From positions 29,143 through 93,142 of the forward strand of contig CAZLXW010000007.1 in NCBI GenBank assembly GCA_964563505.1: 64,000 bases of DNA, in the 5' to 3' direction. The notes beneath the pieces were generated by a model that saw only the letters and a program-made list of their open reading frames with translations, did no database searches and had not been told where the DNA came from. Position numbers and translations under genes: made by a program. Shown here piece by piece: positions 7,228 through 16,080 of this stretch (its first letter is position 1; the number at the start of each line of letters is the position of its first letter). This DNA comes from UBA1351 sp964563505 (lineage in GTDB: Bacteria; Bacillota; Clostridia; Lachnospirales; Vallitaleaceae).

Positions 7228-9870
7228 TTAATCCACTATGATCATCGCTTGATTCCCCATTGATTCCCATCCACGGCGAAAGTCATCTTTGCCTTTTTGC
7301 TCAATCCGTCCTGTTGAAGGATCGCTATAGTAAACATAATTTTGATCAAAGCCCATGACTACCACACTATGTAATTGATATGTCACTTCCATAAACCCAG
7401 ATGGTGTCTTCCATACTTCTTTGCTATGCTCTTGTACTTCTTGATATCTATTCGGTGTTATAATAAGCACCGGTTTTTCACTAGCCACTAAAGCGAGCAT
7501 CTGTTCAAAACTTATACCACTAACTGTTTTGGCCCTATTTGAAACATATTTTTCTGCTAATTCTTGTACAGGTTCAATATGCACACCAAGTCCGGGTTGA
7601 GATACGTCCGACATACTCCCTGAAAACTCCAAATGCATATCTGAAAAATGAACAAATCCATTTTTGATTTCATATGGATCTCTAGAGACTTTCAATTGAT
7701 CAGCTAAGGTCATTTTTGATGGTGCATGGTCCATATAATTGTCTAGTAAAATACTAAGGGCTGTCACTTCGCATCCTCTTGGTAGTTCCGGACGCTGAGG
7801 GATTGTAATGATTTGATCTAAATAAACCTCTTCTCTTAAATCATTATTGCTAAATATCTCCGTCAATTTTCCCGAGTTATTTTGAACATTATACTTCCAA
7901 TGATAAATCGTATATGCTTTTTTGTTCTGTCCTTGAACAAATGCATCCACTAGGTCAATCGCATAATACCTTGTCTTTTTTAAATGATCAAAAAGAATAT
8001 ACACATCTAACGGCGGCCTCTCCCTAAACTCAAAATAAAGATTATTCTTATAGCTTGTTGAGACACCTACTGCATGATAAATTACATTCTCATTGATTGG
8101 AGAACTTGCAATAATTGAATTTTCCAACTTCTGCCCAGGATCTTTTCCCGGAAGGTCTAAGTATATAGACTCTTCAACATCCGTGAAGTGTACACGAGAA
8201 TTTTTATAGTTGTTGGATCGAACAACATTCATGGTCATTAAGTCAAATTTATATTTATTTTCTGTATCATCTAGGTATATGCTACTAAAATAGTATCCAT
8301 TCCCATAGTCTCCGGCTCGATAAGTTTCAATGAGGTCTCCACGTTGATTATATTGTTTAATGGTATGATATGGAAAAATAACATTTCCGTTTAAATATTC
8401 ATATGTATCGTCAATGTCATATTCACCGACAAAAACCTGTCCGTCAATTTCTTTCATCAAGTGTTTATATGTTCCAAGTTCAAATAAATTCGTATATCTT
8501 AATTGGCTTCCGGTTAAATCAACCATATAGGTATTGTTCACATATTTATCCCGCGGATCATCCAAATAAATCAAACCTGAATTTCCATTCAATCGACCTT
8601 TAATAAATGTTTCCATATAGGAAAAATTTTGATTCTTAAAATCCAGTTGATATAAGGATTGTTCATGAAGAATAAAAAGAATTCGTTCGGATATATTATA
8701 ATAAAACATTTCTTTCAAATTTTTTCCTATATTCACATAATAATCCGGATTTTCAATCATGCCTAGAGAATTTAATATTGGTTGATCATTCATGCGATAG
8801 CTATAAAAAGCGATCCCATTTTTACCATAATTCGGACTTTCATCTTGAAAATAGCCATATACTAAAAAATACACCTCGCCTAGATTGGAAACCTCTAATA
8901 TTTGCATTCCATGCTCTTCACTTTCATCATAAAGATAATCACTGTTAAGTCGGTCTAAACGATATATTTCATACATCATTTCATCTTCAGTATCGTATAA
9001 GTAGGCCTCTTTGGTATTATAAATCACTTGGAATCGCTCATTGGGGCTTACTTTAACACGACGATTTTCTTGGTCCCCAAAATCTCCCAAATACCAACCT
9101 TCATAGTCCTTTGAATAATAATACCTTTGTTTTTCTTGAGCTATTTCTTCAATGGTCTGTATCTCCATCGTTGTATAGTCAATACTATATTTTTTCCTTA
9201 TATCCAAATATTCAAATCCTTCTTCAACGCGTTTTGCTCCGATATACTCCACACCAATATACATCTGATTCTCTTGGTTAGACTCAATCCTTGTACGCAT
9301 GAGTCCCATAGAAGTAATGCCATTGATTTCATTGTATTCATCAATAGCCTCTTGAACATATGAAATACCTAGTCGATTCTGGCTATTTTCAACATGCAAA
9401 AAAGAAAGATAATAGTGAATTGGCATATCATCTCTCCTTGCTTGTATATCCATGTAATAGCTTTCACCTTCTAGTAAATTCATTCCTTGCTCATTCCATA
9501 TACGATATACTTTTTCTTCCGCTTCAAGTTGCGTCGAAAAAATTTTTTCATTTTTTTGGTTATAGATAGATACATCAACTGTGTCATATTCCAACCATGT
9601 TGATGTATCTTCTCTTGTAAATGTAAATGTTATTCCTGAAGAATCCATTTGAATTTTATCTTTTGATAAATTCTCAAAACTCTTCTGGGTTAAATTACCA
9701 AATGTGGGTTGATACAGACTCTCAGATTCATACACCCATAATACAGGAATTCGTTCTTCTCCTGCTGATGTAGCATTCACAACCTGATTGCCTGAATTGC
9801 TATTGCTTTGACATCCAGTGAAAATGATGATCATCAATAGCAATCCAAGTAATGATTTATTTATACGCAT
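7228..9870 (-). CDS. Large lipoprotein with C-terminal C39-like cysteine peptidase domain
   Basis: An 880-residue secreted protein. The signal peptide ends in a lipobox IFTGC with cysteine 20, so it is lipid-anchored outside the membrane. Residues 50-650 have many short beta-rich repeats with Tyr and Asp, resembling a propeller or other sensor scaffold; I recognise no named domain there. Residues 685-880 look like Peptidase_C39_2: ELPRGCEVTALSILL with cysteine 700, TYQLHSVVVMGFD with histidine 834, and YYSDPSTG with aspartate 850 make a complete Cys-His-Asp set. AAGGAG lies 8 bases before the ATG. The substrate is unknown; the fold suggests a peptidase or amidase acting at the wall. Confidence 0.75.
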   Translation of the reverse strand: MRINKSLLGLLLMIIIFTGCQSNSNSGNQVVNATSAGEERIPVLWVYESESLYQPTFGNLTQKSFENLSKDKIQMDSSGITFTFTREDTSTWLEYDTVDVSIYNQKNEKIFSTQLEAEEKVYRIWNEQGMNLLEGESYYMDIQARRDDMPIHYYLSFLHVENSQNRLGISYVQEAIDEYNEINGITSMGLMRTRIESNQENQMYIGVEYIGAKRVEEGFEYLDIRKKYSIDYTTMEIQTIEEIAQEKQRYYYSKDYEGWYLGDFGDQENRRVKVSPNERFQVIYNTKEAYLYDTEDEMMYEIYRLDRLNSDYLYDESEEHGMQILEVSNLGEVYFLVYGYFQDESPNYGKNGIAFYSYRMNDQPILNSLGMIENPDYYVNIGKNLKEMFYYNISERILFILHEQSLYQLDFKNQNFSYMETFIKGRLNGNSGLIYLDDPRDKYVNNTYMVDLTGSQLRYTNLFELGTYKHLMKEIDGQVFVGEYDIDDTYEYLNGNVIFPYHTIKQYNQRGDLIETYRAGDYGNGYYFSSIYLDDTENKYKFDLMTMNVVRSNNYKNSRVHFTDVEESIYLDLPGKDPGQKLENSIIASSPINENVIYHAVGVSTSYKNNLYFEFRERPPLDVYILFDHLKKTRYYAIDLVDAFVQGQNKKAYTIYHWKYNVQNNSGKLTEIFSNNDLREEVYLDQIITIPQRPELPRGCEVTALSILLDNYMDHAPSKMTLADQLKVSRDPYEIKNGFVHFSDMHLEFSGSMSDVSQPGLGVHIEPVQELAEKYVSNRAKTVSGISFEQMLALVASEKPVLIITPNRYQEVQEHSKEVWKTPSGFMEVTYQLHSVVVMGFDQNYVYYSDPSTGRIEQKGKDDFRRGWESMGNQAMIIVD

Positions 9871-9955
9871 AGCAAAATCTCCTTAAATAAAGCATAGTAC
9901 TTTATATATCGACCACTTTTTCTAAAAACTTAAAATAAAAACTCTTAAATCACGC

Positions 9956-10093
9956 TTATTTGATCCGTTTAAATAAATGATGTTTTTTCTTACGCGATTC
10001 TTTTTTGTTGACTTGACTCCAAAAATAATCTGAATTGATGTTTTCATTACGACAATACTGGTTAATTTGGTGATACTCTCTAATTCGATCCAT
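9956..10093 (-). CDS. Small basic protein at end of ABC-exporter operon
   Basis: A 45-residue reading frame starting MDRIREYHQINQYC, with the lysine/arginine-rich segment VNKKESRKKKHHLFKRIK at its C-terminus. AGGGAG lies eight bases before the ATG. It begins 15 bases after the stop of the second ABC-exporter subunit, so it is probably co-transcribed. No known domain is visible. It could be a small accessory protein of the exporter or a cytoplasmic RNA-binding peptide. Its short length makes it easy to miss in automated annotation. Confidence 0.55.
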   Translation of the reverse strand: MDRIREYHQINQYCRNENINSDYFWSQVNKKESRKKKHHLFKRIK

Positions 10094-10108
10094 ACTTTTT
10101 TCTCCCTT

Positions 10109-11887
10109 TTACGCAAAGGCACTAAACTGTGCCATATACAAATCATAATAGTGTCCTTTTTCTTTTAATAAATGTTCATGACTTCCTGATTCCGTGATTC
10201 CTTGTTCGTTAATCACGAAAATTCGGTCCGCCTTTTGAATTGTTGACAAACGGTGGGCAATAACAAATGACGTTCTACCTTCTAATAAGGTTTCAATACC
10301 TTTTTGTACGAGACGCTCTGTTGTTGTATCAATACTTGATGTTGCTTCATCAAGAATAAGAATCCCCGGCTTGGCAATCATCGTTCGAGCAAAGGCTATG
10401 AGTTGTCGCTGACCAACCGATAATTTCGAACCTTTTTCATTAATGACAGTATCATACCCATCTTCGAGTTTCATGATAAATTCATGGGCATGAACCGCTT
10501 TTGCTGCTTCAACAACGTCATCATCTGTTGCATCTAATTTTCCATAACGAATGTTTTCCCGAATCGTTCCCGAAAACAAAAATGTGTCCTGTGTCATAAT
10601 GCCCATCTGGCTCCGAAGGCTTTCAATGGTTACTTTTTTGACGTCATATCCATCTACAAGAATCTCGCCGCCATCAATGTCATAAAAACGACAAATCAAG
10701 TTGACAATCGTTGATTTCCCACCGCCTGTCGGTCCGACCAAGGCTATTGTCTCGCCCTCTCTAACGTGAAAAGACAAATCCTTTAGCACAGGCAAATCAT
10801 CATCATAGGCAAAGGTTACATGTTCAAAGCGAACATCCCCTTGGATTGTCGGTAGCCAAGATGCATTCTTTTCATCCACTAAGTCCGGTTCAATATCTAA
10901 AATCTCAAATATACGTTCCGCTCCGGCAATATTGGTGATCAACTGATTATAAAAATTACTTAAATTCATAATCGGATTCCAGAACATCGATATATATGAA
11001 ATAAACGCTACAAGAAGTCCTACGGTAATCTCTCCTGTATCTAATAGACTTACGCCTAAATAGAAGACTAAGACCGTTCCAATCCCCCAACTCATCTCAA
11101 CCATGGGCCAAAACATATCATTTAACTTCACCGCATGCATAAAGCCGTGCTTGATATCTGCAAGAAGTGTATGGAAGGTTTTGCTGGTTTGTTCTTCCGC
11201 CGTAAAGCTTTGCACCACACGAATTCCTGAAAATGATTCGTGGGTAAATGCATTCATATTGGCGTTTTTCTTACGCATAGCTTGCCAACGGCGATGTGCT
11301 CTTACTTCAACAAACCACATCCCTAAAATCAAAAAAGGGAGTAAGGTTAAAGCCGTCAAGGCCAATCGTGCATGAAGTGCTAACATAATTATAAACACAA
11401 CAATGACACTTGCAAAGTCGGGCAATAAGGTAATAACACTGTTATTCAAAACATCCTTTAAGGAATCCACATCACCGATAACACGGGCCAGTATCTTTCC
11501 CACCGGCCGATGATCAAAAAAGTTAAAGGACAATTTTTGAATGTGCTCATAGAGTTCTTGTCGAATTTCCATGAGTACTTTATTGGACACACGTCCCATG
11601 ATTTGGGTTCTTTTTCGAATGCAAAATGCTGCCATAAGATTTATAATGACTGCAAGTGCTGCAATGTATAAAAGTCCTCTAAAGTTTTTAGCCACAATGT
11701 AATTATCAATGGAGATTTTTATTAGTAATGGATTGACCGCCGTTACTCCTAAGATAAGCAACATAAGCCCCAACACACTTAGAATCTCCTTTTTATATCC
11801 ACGCATATATGAAAACAAGCGTTTTACTGTAACCACTTTTAATACGTGTTTTGTTTCTTCATCTTCTTTAAAATTATTAATTGGCAT
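10109..11887 (-). CDS. ABC exporter subunit with consensus ATPase site residues (BmrD/YheH-like)
   Basis: About 592 residues from the ATG at 11887, which is preceded by GGAGAGG and overlaps the partner gene by 11 bases; upstream in-frame codons are shadows of the partner. Six membrane helices occupy about residues 30-310. The nucleotide-binding domain has Walker A GPTGGGKST, Q-loop MTQDTFLF, a signature changed to LSVGQ, Walker B GILILDEATS with the catalytic glutamate, and switch histidine in VIAHRLS. With the partner it forms a heterodimeric multidrug exporter of the BmrCD/TM287-288 type, in which only one ATP site is fully catalytic. Confidence 0.92.
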   Translation of the reverse strand: MPINNFKEDEETKHVLKVVTVKRLFSYMRGYKKEILSVLGLMLLILGVTAVNPLLIKISIDNYIVAKNFRGLLYIAALAVIINLMAAFCIRKRTQIMGRVSNKVLMEIRQELYEHIQKLSFNFFDHRPVGKILARVIGDVDSLKDVLNNSVITLLPDFASVIVVFIIMLALHARLALTALTLLPFLILGMWFVEVRAHRRWQAMRKKNANMNAFTHESFSGIRVVQSFTAEEQTSKTFHTLLADIKHGFMHAVKLNDMFWPMVEMSWGIGTVLVFYLGVSLLDTGEITVGLLVAFISYISMFWNPIMNLSNFYNQLITNIAGAERIFEILDIEPDLVDEKNASWLPTIQGDVRFEHVTFAYDDDLPVLKDLSFHVREGETIALVGPTGGGKSTIVNLICRFYDIDGGEILVDGYDVKKVTIESLRSQMGIMTQDTFLFSGTIRENIRYGKLDATDDDVVEAAKAVHAHEFIMKLEDGYDTVINEKGSKLSVGQRQLIAFARTMIAKPGILILDEATSSIDTTTERLVQKGIETLLEGRTSFVIAHRLSTIQKADRIFVINEQGITESGSHEHLLKEKGHYYDLYMAQFSAFA

Positions 11888-13604
11888 AAGCCACCTCTCC
11901 TTCATATTGTTCCATAAAGGTGTCATGGTATCGCCCTTGTAACTCAAGCAGTTCATGATGGGTTCCACGCTCAACAACTTTTCCTTCCTCAAGAACAAGT
12001 ATTTCATCTGCTTCTTTAACCGCAGAAATCCGATGTGCCACAATGATTTTTGTACGGTTTGTCAGCTGTTTTATCTCTTTTTGAATGCGTAATTCTGTTT
12101 CCATGTCTAGTGCTGACGTACTATCGTCAAATACAAGTATTTCTGCATCTTTTGCCAAGGCCCGTGCAATAGAAATTCGCTGCTTCTGACCGCCGGATAA
12201 GCCAATACCTCGTTCTCCGATAATGGTGCTGTAAGATTCATCCATTCGTTCGATAAACTCATGGGCTTGGGCACTTACCGATGATTTGGTCAAAACATCT
12301 TCTTGAGTTGTATTTTTGACACCAAAGAGAATATTTTCTTCAATAGTATCACTAAACAAAAAGACTTCTTGCATCACGACCGAGATATGACTTCTTAAGC
12401 TTCTAAGTTCATAACCCTTGACATCAACGCCATCAATAAGCACTTGACCTTCACTCGTATCATAAAAACGTGTCAATAGGTTAATAACTGAACTCTTCCC
12501 GGATCCGGTCGCGCCCATGATGGCCAATGTTTTATTCGGATCAACGGTAAAATTGACATCATCTAAAACTTTTCTACCGTTAATCTCAAGTCCAACATGT
12601 TTGAACTCGACGCGTCCTTTAATCTCTCCTTCTCTCAAGGCATTTGGATTATTTACAATATCGCTTTCACAAGCAAACACGGTATCAATCCGTTTTGATG
12701 AAGCAATCGCTTCAGCAATAACGTTACTTAACCATCCGATATTACGCATAGGCCACATAACCATCTGCGTGTATCCTGAAAACATGACCAGGGTACCAAT
12801 CGTTAATCTTTCTCCGATAACCAAAGATCCTCCGAATGCAATCACGAGAACCGGTAAAATATTGCTAATAAACTCAATCCTTGGATAAAAGATACTCCAA
12901 ATCTTGGCTTGTTTAAAATTCAGGTCATAATACCCTTGATTTTTCTTTAAAAACTTATTGATTTCGTATTTTTCTCTTGCAAAGGCTTTCACTAGACGAA
13001 CACCGGCAATATTTTCCTGTGCCGTCGAATTCATCTCTGCATTTTGTTCACTGATACGTTCATATGTCTCACCAATACTGCGTTCTAACTTTATTGCCAA
13101 ATAGGCTAGAATAGGCAAGGTGATAAATGCAATAATCGATAAGCTAAGACTAATACGTATCATCAATATGGTTGCAATCACCAAAGTTATAAATGACTCG
13201 AGGACTAACATGACACCAAAACTTGTTGCATGCCAAATCTTATCTGCATCCTCTTTAATTCGCGTCATCAACTCACCGGTATTTTTCGAATCAAAAAAGC
13301 TGTAACTTAAGCTCTGTATATGATCAAAAATATCTTGACGTAATGATGTAATCATACGTACACTTCCAAAATCAAAAAACATTTCTTTAGCATAGCCCAT
13401 GATTGCACGTCCAATGGTAATGAGAATGAGGAGCATACTTAAATGTTTAAAAACCTCTTTGTCGCCTGCTACAATCACTTCATCAATAATTCGCCCTGTG
13501 ATAATCGGATTAAACATATCCATAAAAATTCCAAATCCCATCGCAAGGACACCGAATCCGTATATCCACTTGTTTTCTTTTAAATACTTTAATAATCGTT
13601 TCAT
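11877..13604 (-). CDS. ABC exporter subunit with degenerate Walker B (BmrC/YheI-like)
   Basis: A 575-residue half transporter: six helices in residues 1-310 and a C-terminal nucleotide-binding domain with Walker A GATGSGKSS, signature LSGGQKQ, Walker B EILVFDDSTSALD and IVAHRIS. Aspartate replaces the catalytic glutamate after Walker B. This subunit supplies the good signature and the partner the good Walker B, the usual division of labour in heterodimeric exporters. GGGAGG precedes the ATG. The 350-base leader upstream contains a 25-codon ORF and two terminators, so expression is probably controlled by attenuation, as for bmrCD in Bacillus subtilis. The transported drug is not predictable. 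Confidence 0.92.
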   Translation of the reverse strand: MKRLLKYLKENKWIYGFGVLAMGFGIFMDMFNPIITGRIIDEVIVAGDKEVFKHLSMLLILITIGRAIMGYAKEMFFDFGSVRMITSLRQDIFDHIQSLSYSFFDSKNTGELMTRIKEDADKIWHATSFGVMLVLESFITLVIATILMIRISLSLSIIAFITLPILAYLAIKLERSIGETYERISEQNAEMNSTAQENIAGVRLVKAFAREKYEINKFLKKNQGYYDLNFKQAKIWSIFYPRIEFISNILPVLVIAFGGSLVIGERLTIGTLVMFSGYTQMVMWPMRNIGWLSNVIAEAIASSKRIDTVFACESDIVNNPNALREGEIKGRVEFKHVGLEINGRKVLDDVNFTVDPNKTLAIMGATGSGKSSVINLLTRFYDTSEGQVLIDGVDVKGYELRSLRSHISVVMQEVFLFSDTIEENILFGVKNTTQEDVLTKSSVSAQAHEFIERMDESYSTIIGERGIGLSGGQKQRISIARALAKDAEILVFDDSTSALDMETELRIQKEIKQLTNRTKIIVAHRISAVKEADEILVLEEGKVVERGTHHELLELQGRYHDTFMEQYEGEVAYAN

Positions 13605-13658
13605 CTCTCTACCTCCCTTATGTCGTTTTCGCTCTTTCTCTATTGCAAAAAAATGTAC

Positions 13659-13690
13659 AAAAAAGCCATGAGCATTTACCCATGGCTAAA
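13659..13690 (-). terminator. Second leader terminator of ABC exporter
   Basis: On the minus strand AGCCATG pairs with CATGGCT around a loop, followed by six T. Its sequence nearly repeats the first terminator, so each arm can also pair with an arm of its neighbour. Confidence 0.75.
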
Positions 13691-13699
13691 AAAAGCGTC

Positions 13700-13729
13700 A
13701 AAAAAGCCATGGTCTTATACCCATGGCTC
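13700..13729 (-). terminator. First leader terminator of ABC exporter
   Basis: On the minus strand AGCCATGG pairs with CCATGGCT around a nine-base loop, followed by six T. It lies about 75 bases after the leader-peptide stop and well upstream of the transporter start. Confidence 0.78.
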
Positions 13730-13803
13730 AATATACATTCTTATGCTGTTGTGCTTATGTTTTATTCATATGTTCTTATCAATGAACACATGTTAATACA
13801 CAG

Positions 13804-13881
13804 CTACTTAGAATGACCGTTGAGGTAGGGTATCGGTTTAATTAAATTATCAACTATTGGATTCATCATTAACTTTTTCAT
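13804..13881 (-). CDS. 25-residue leader peptide of ABC exporter operon
   Basis: The ORF starts MKKLMMNPIVDNLIKPIP and ends NGHSK. It is preceded by AAAGGAGGTAGG, one of the strongest ribosome sites in the window, seven bases from the ATG. It lies between a near-consensus promoter and two terminators in front of the exporter genes. It contains three prolines (NP, KPIP), residues that often slow ribosomes. By analogy with bmrB of Bacillus subtilis it probably senses ribosome-targeting drugs. I infer function from position; the peptide itself matches no family I know. Confidence 0.68.
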   Translation of the reverse strand: MKKLMMNPIVDNLIKPIPYLNGHSK

Positions 13882-13942
13882 TTGTCCTACCTCCTTTTCT
13901 AAATAGTACACCTAAGGTGCCTTGTTTGTTATTTCCTTATAT

Positions 13943-13971
13943 AGAATAGCATCATGTTTAATCCTTGTCAA
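13943..13971 (-). promoter_or_regulatory. Promoter of ABC exporter leader
   Basis: TTGACA (13966-13971) and TATTCT (13943-13948) on the minus strand are separated by 17 bases. The -35 box lies inside the last codons of topB. The start of transcription should be near 13936. Confidence 0.75.
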
Positions 13972-16066
13972 TCTTTTTTTGTAAAATTTCTGCAAAAGGA
14001 TTGTTAAATGGTTCTTGCTTTTGTTCATTTTTCTTGATAAAGCGTTGTACTTCCTTCTTTGACATGGCTTTACTGTTTTTGTCCTTACGCTGATTAAAGG
14101 CTGTCAACTTTTCCTTATAGCCACATCGGCAAACAAATGTTTCGCTTCCTTTTTCACCAACAAGGTCCATTTTTTTACGGCACTCGGGACATCTTGCATT
14201 GGTTGTTTTGACCAGGTTTTTTTTATAACCACAATCTCGATCCGGACAAACCAGTTTTTTTCCATATTTATTTTTAATGACAAGTAATTTTTGTCCACAC
14301 GTTGGGCAACTTTCTGTTGAGACATTATCGTGCTTAAATTTTTTGTCGCTATTTTTGATTTCACGAATGATTCCTTTTGTAAATGTATTGATACCATCAA
14401 GAAAGGTCTTTGCTTCAAGTTGTCCTTTTGCTATTTTTTCCAAATCACGTTCCCATTTTCCTGTTAGATCTTTTGACCGCATATCATCCGGTACTAAGTC
14501 TAAAAGCTGTCGTCCCGTTTTTGTGGTTCGCAAAAACTTGCCTTGATGTTCCACATAAAAATTACTAATAATCTTTTCAATAATATCACTTCGCGTAGCT
14601 ACTGTACCAAGTCCGGCACCTTCCATCTCATGTAGCAAGTCTCCTTCTGTTAAGTATGACGGAGCCTGCGTTTTGCCTTCATTGAGTTCAATACTATACT
14701 TGCTTATCGTCTGCCCTTCTTTTCGTTCAATCATTTGTCTATTTTTTTGTAAGGATACATTCTGTAGTTTTTTCCAGCCAAGTTCTAAATCTGTCTGGAT
14801 TTTACCCACAAAAAGGTCATTACCGATTTTTAGTGTAAGTTCAAGCTCCATATATTCGTAGGGCGGCATCAAAACGGCTAGAAACTTTTCAGCAACGAGA
14901 TTGTATATCTTTGTCTCATGGTTATTAAACGCTGTATAATTGGGCCGTTCTTCTGTCGGAATAATGGCATGATGGTCGCCGACTTTTTGGTCATTGACAA
15001 AGGAAGGATTCCCTTGAATAGACCCTCGCATAATTTCTTTGCAAGCCTCTTTATAACTTGTTTGCCTCAAGGCCGCAACCCGTTCTTCGAGTGTTCCTAC
15101 GATGTCTTTGGTTAAAAACCTTGAATCTGTTCGCGGATAGGTCAAGACTTTATGCTTTTCATAGAGACCTTGCATGGCGTTAAGCGTCTCTTTTGCAGAC
15201 ATATCATAGATGCGATTTGCATCCCGTTGGAGCAAGGTTAAGTCATAAAGTCCGCTGGCATAGGATTTTTTATGTTTTTTATTCATACTGATGATCTTGG
15301 CTTCGTTTCCTTTACAGCGTTTTTGTACTTCTTCCGCTTCACTGCGATTAAAAATTCGACTTTGTTTTGTCTTAGGATCAATCCGGCGACAATGAAAGCC
15401 ATCGATTTCCACGTGAACTTCGTAAAAGCTACGGGGAACAAACGCTTTTATTTGTTCCTCTCGCTGAAAAACCAAATCGAGTGCCGGTGTTTGAACCCGA
15501 CCAAGAGATAGGCTAGCATTATGTTTCATGGATAAGGCACGGGTTCCGTTAAGACCGACAATCCAATCAGCTTTTGCTCGGGTTTCAGCTGCTTGATATA
15601 AGTTGTCATATCGGTGACCCTCTACGAGGTTTTTAAAACCATCTTTAATGGCTTTGTCGGTCACTGAAGAAATCCATAACCTCTTAATGGGCTTTTTAAT
15701 GTGGGCAAAACCAATCATCCAACGGGCAACAAGTTCACCTTCACGCCCTGCGTCAGTTGCAATAATAATCGTTTTTACATCACTACGTTCCATCAACTTT
15801 TTTACTGTGTAATACTGTTTTTTTGTCTGATTAATCACTTCTAACTTAAATGGATTGGGTATGACCGGTAAGCGGTCCATAGTCCATTCTTCAAAAGGAA
15901 TTCCGTATTTTTCCGGTGACGCCAATGTTACCAAGTGGCCTAGGGCCCACGTTACAATGTAGCTATCATTTTCAAAATATTTGCCGCCTTTACTTTGGCA
16001 GCCCAAGACTCCGGCGATATTTCTACCGACCGAGGGTTTTTCTGCGAATACAAGTGCTTTACTCAT
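13958..16066 (-). CDS. topB: DNA topoisomerase III
   Basis: A type IA topoisomerase of about 702 residues that relaxes and decatenates DNA. The N-terminal Toprim domain shows KALVFAEKPSVGRNIA and IIATDAGREGELVAR; the active-site tyrosine lies in TYPRTDSRFL near residue 310. The C-terminus carries two zinc ribbons with cysteine pairs in CPTCGQK...CPDRDCGYKK and CPECRKK...FVCRCGYKEK, then a lysine-rich tail. I chose the ATG at 16066 (MSKALVF); an ATG three codons upstream is possible. It follows the RND transporter by 14 bases and may be read from the same transcript. Confidence 0.92.
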   Translation of the reverse strand: MSKALVFAEKPSVGRNIAGVLGCQSKGGKYFENDSYIVTWALGHLVTLASPEKYGIPFEEWTMDRLPVIPNPFKLEVINQTKKQYYTVKKLMERSDVKTIIIATDAGREGELVARWMIGFAHIKKPIKRLWISSVTDKAIKDGFKNLVEGHRYDNLYQAAETRAKADWIVGLNGTRALSMKHNASLSLGRVQTPALDLVFQREEQIKAFVPRSFYEVHVEIDGFHCRRIDPKTKQSRIFNRSEAEEVQKRCKGNEAKIISMNKKHKKSYASGLYDLTLLQRDANRIYDMSAKETLNAMQGLYEKHKVLTYPRTDSRFLTKDIVGTLEERVAALRQTSYKEACKEIMRGSIQGNPSFVNDQKVGDHHAIIPTEERPNYTAFNNHETKIYNLVAEKFLAVLMPPYEYMELELTLKIGNDLFVGKIQTDLELGWKKLQNVSLQKNRQMIERKEGQTISKYSIELNEGKTQAPSYLTEGDLLHEMEGAGLGTVATRSDIIEKIISNFYVEHQGKFLRTTKTGRQLLDLVPDDMRSKDLTGKWERDLEKIAKGQLEAKTFLDGINTFTKGIIREIKNSDKKFKHDNVSTESCPTCGQKLLVIKNKYGKKLVCPDRDCGYKKNLVKTTNARCPECRKKMDLVGEKGSETFVCRCGYKEKLTAFNQRKDKNSKAMSKKEVQRFIKKNEQKQEPFNNPFAEILQKKIDKD

Positions 16067-16080
16067 TATTTCCATCCCAA

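Larger units (their letters stand above)
13605..13936 (-). promoter_or_regulatory. Attenuator-type leader of the ABC exporter operon
   Basis: The transcript from about 13936 to the start codon at 13604 contains, in order, a strong ribosome site and a 25-codon leader ORF, a stem around CATGTGTTC/GAACATATG (roughly 13760-13795), and two terminators. The stretch GCTGTGT just after the leader stop can pair with ACAACAGC further on, giving an alternative fold. This arrangement fits ribosome-mediated attenuation: a drug-stalled ribosome on the leader would change folding and allow read-through. Confidence 0.6.

Noticed and set aside
9922..10146. 74-residue minus-strand frame after the exporter genes
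   Set aside because: It overlaps the exporter end in another frame; the 45-residue frame with a ribosome site is the better gene.
11103..13671. Plus-strand reading frames opposite the ABC exporter genes
   Set aside because: They are shadows of the transporter coding regions and have no family features.
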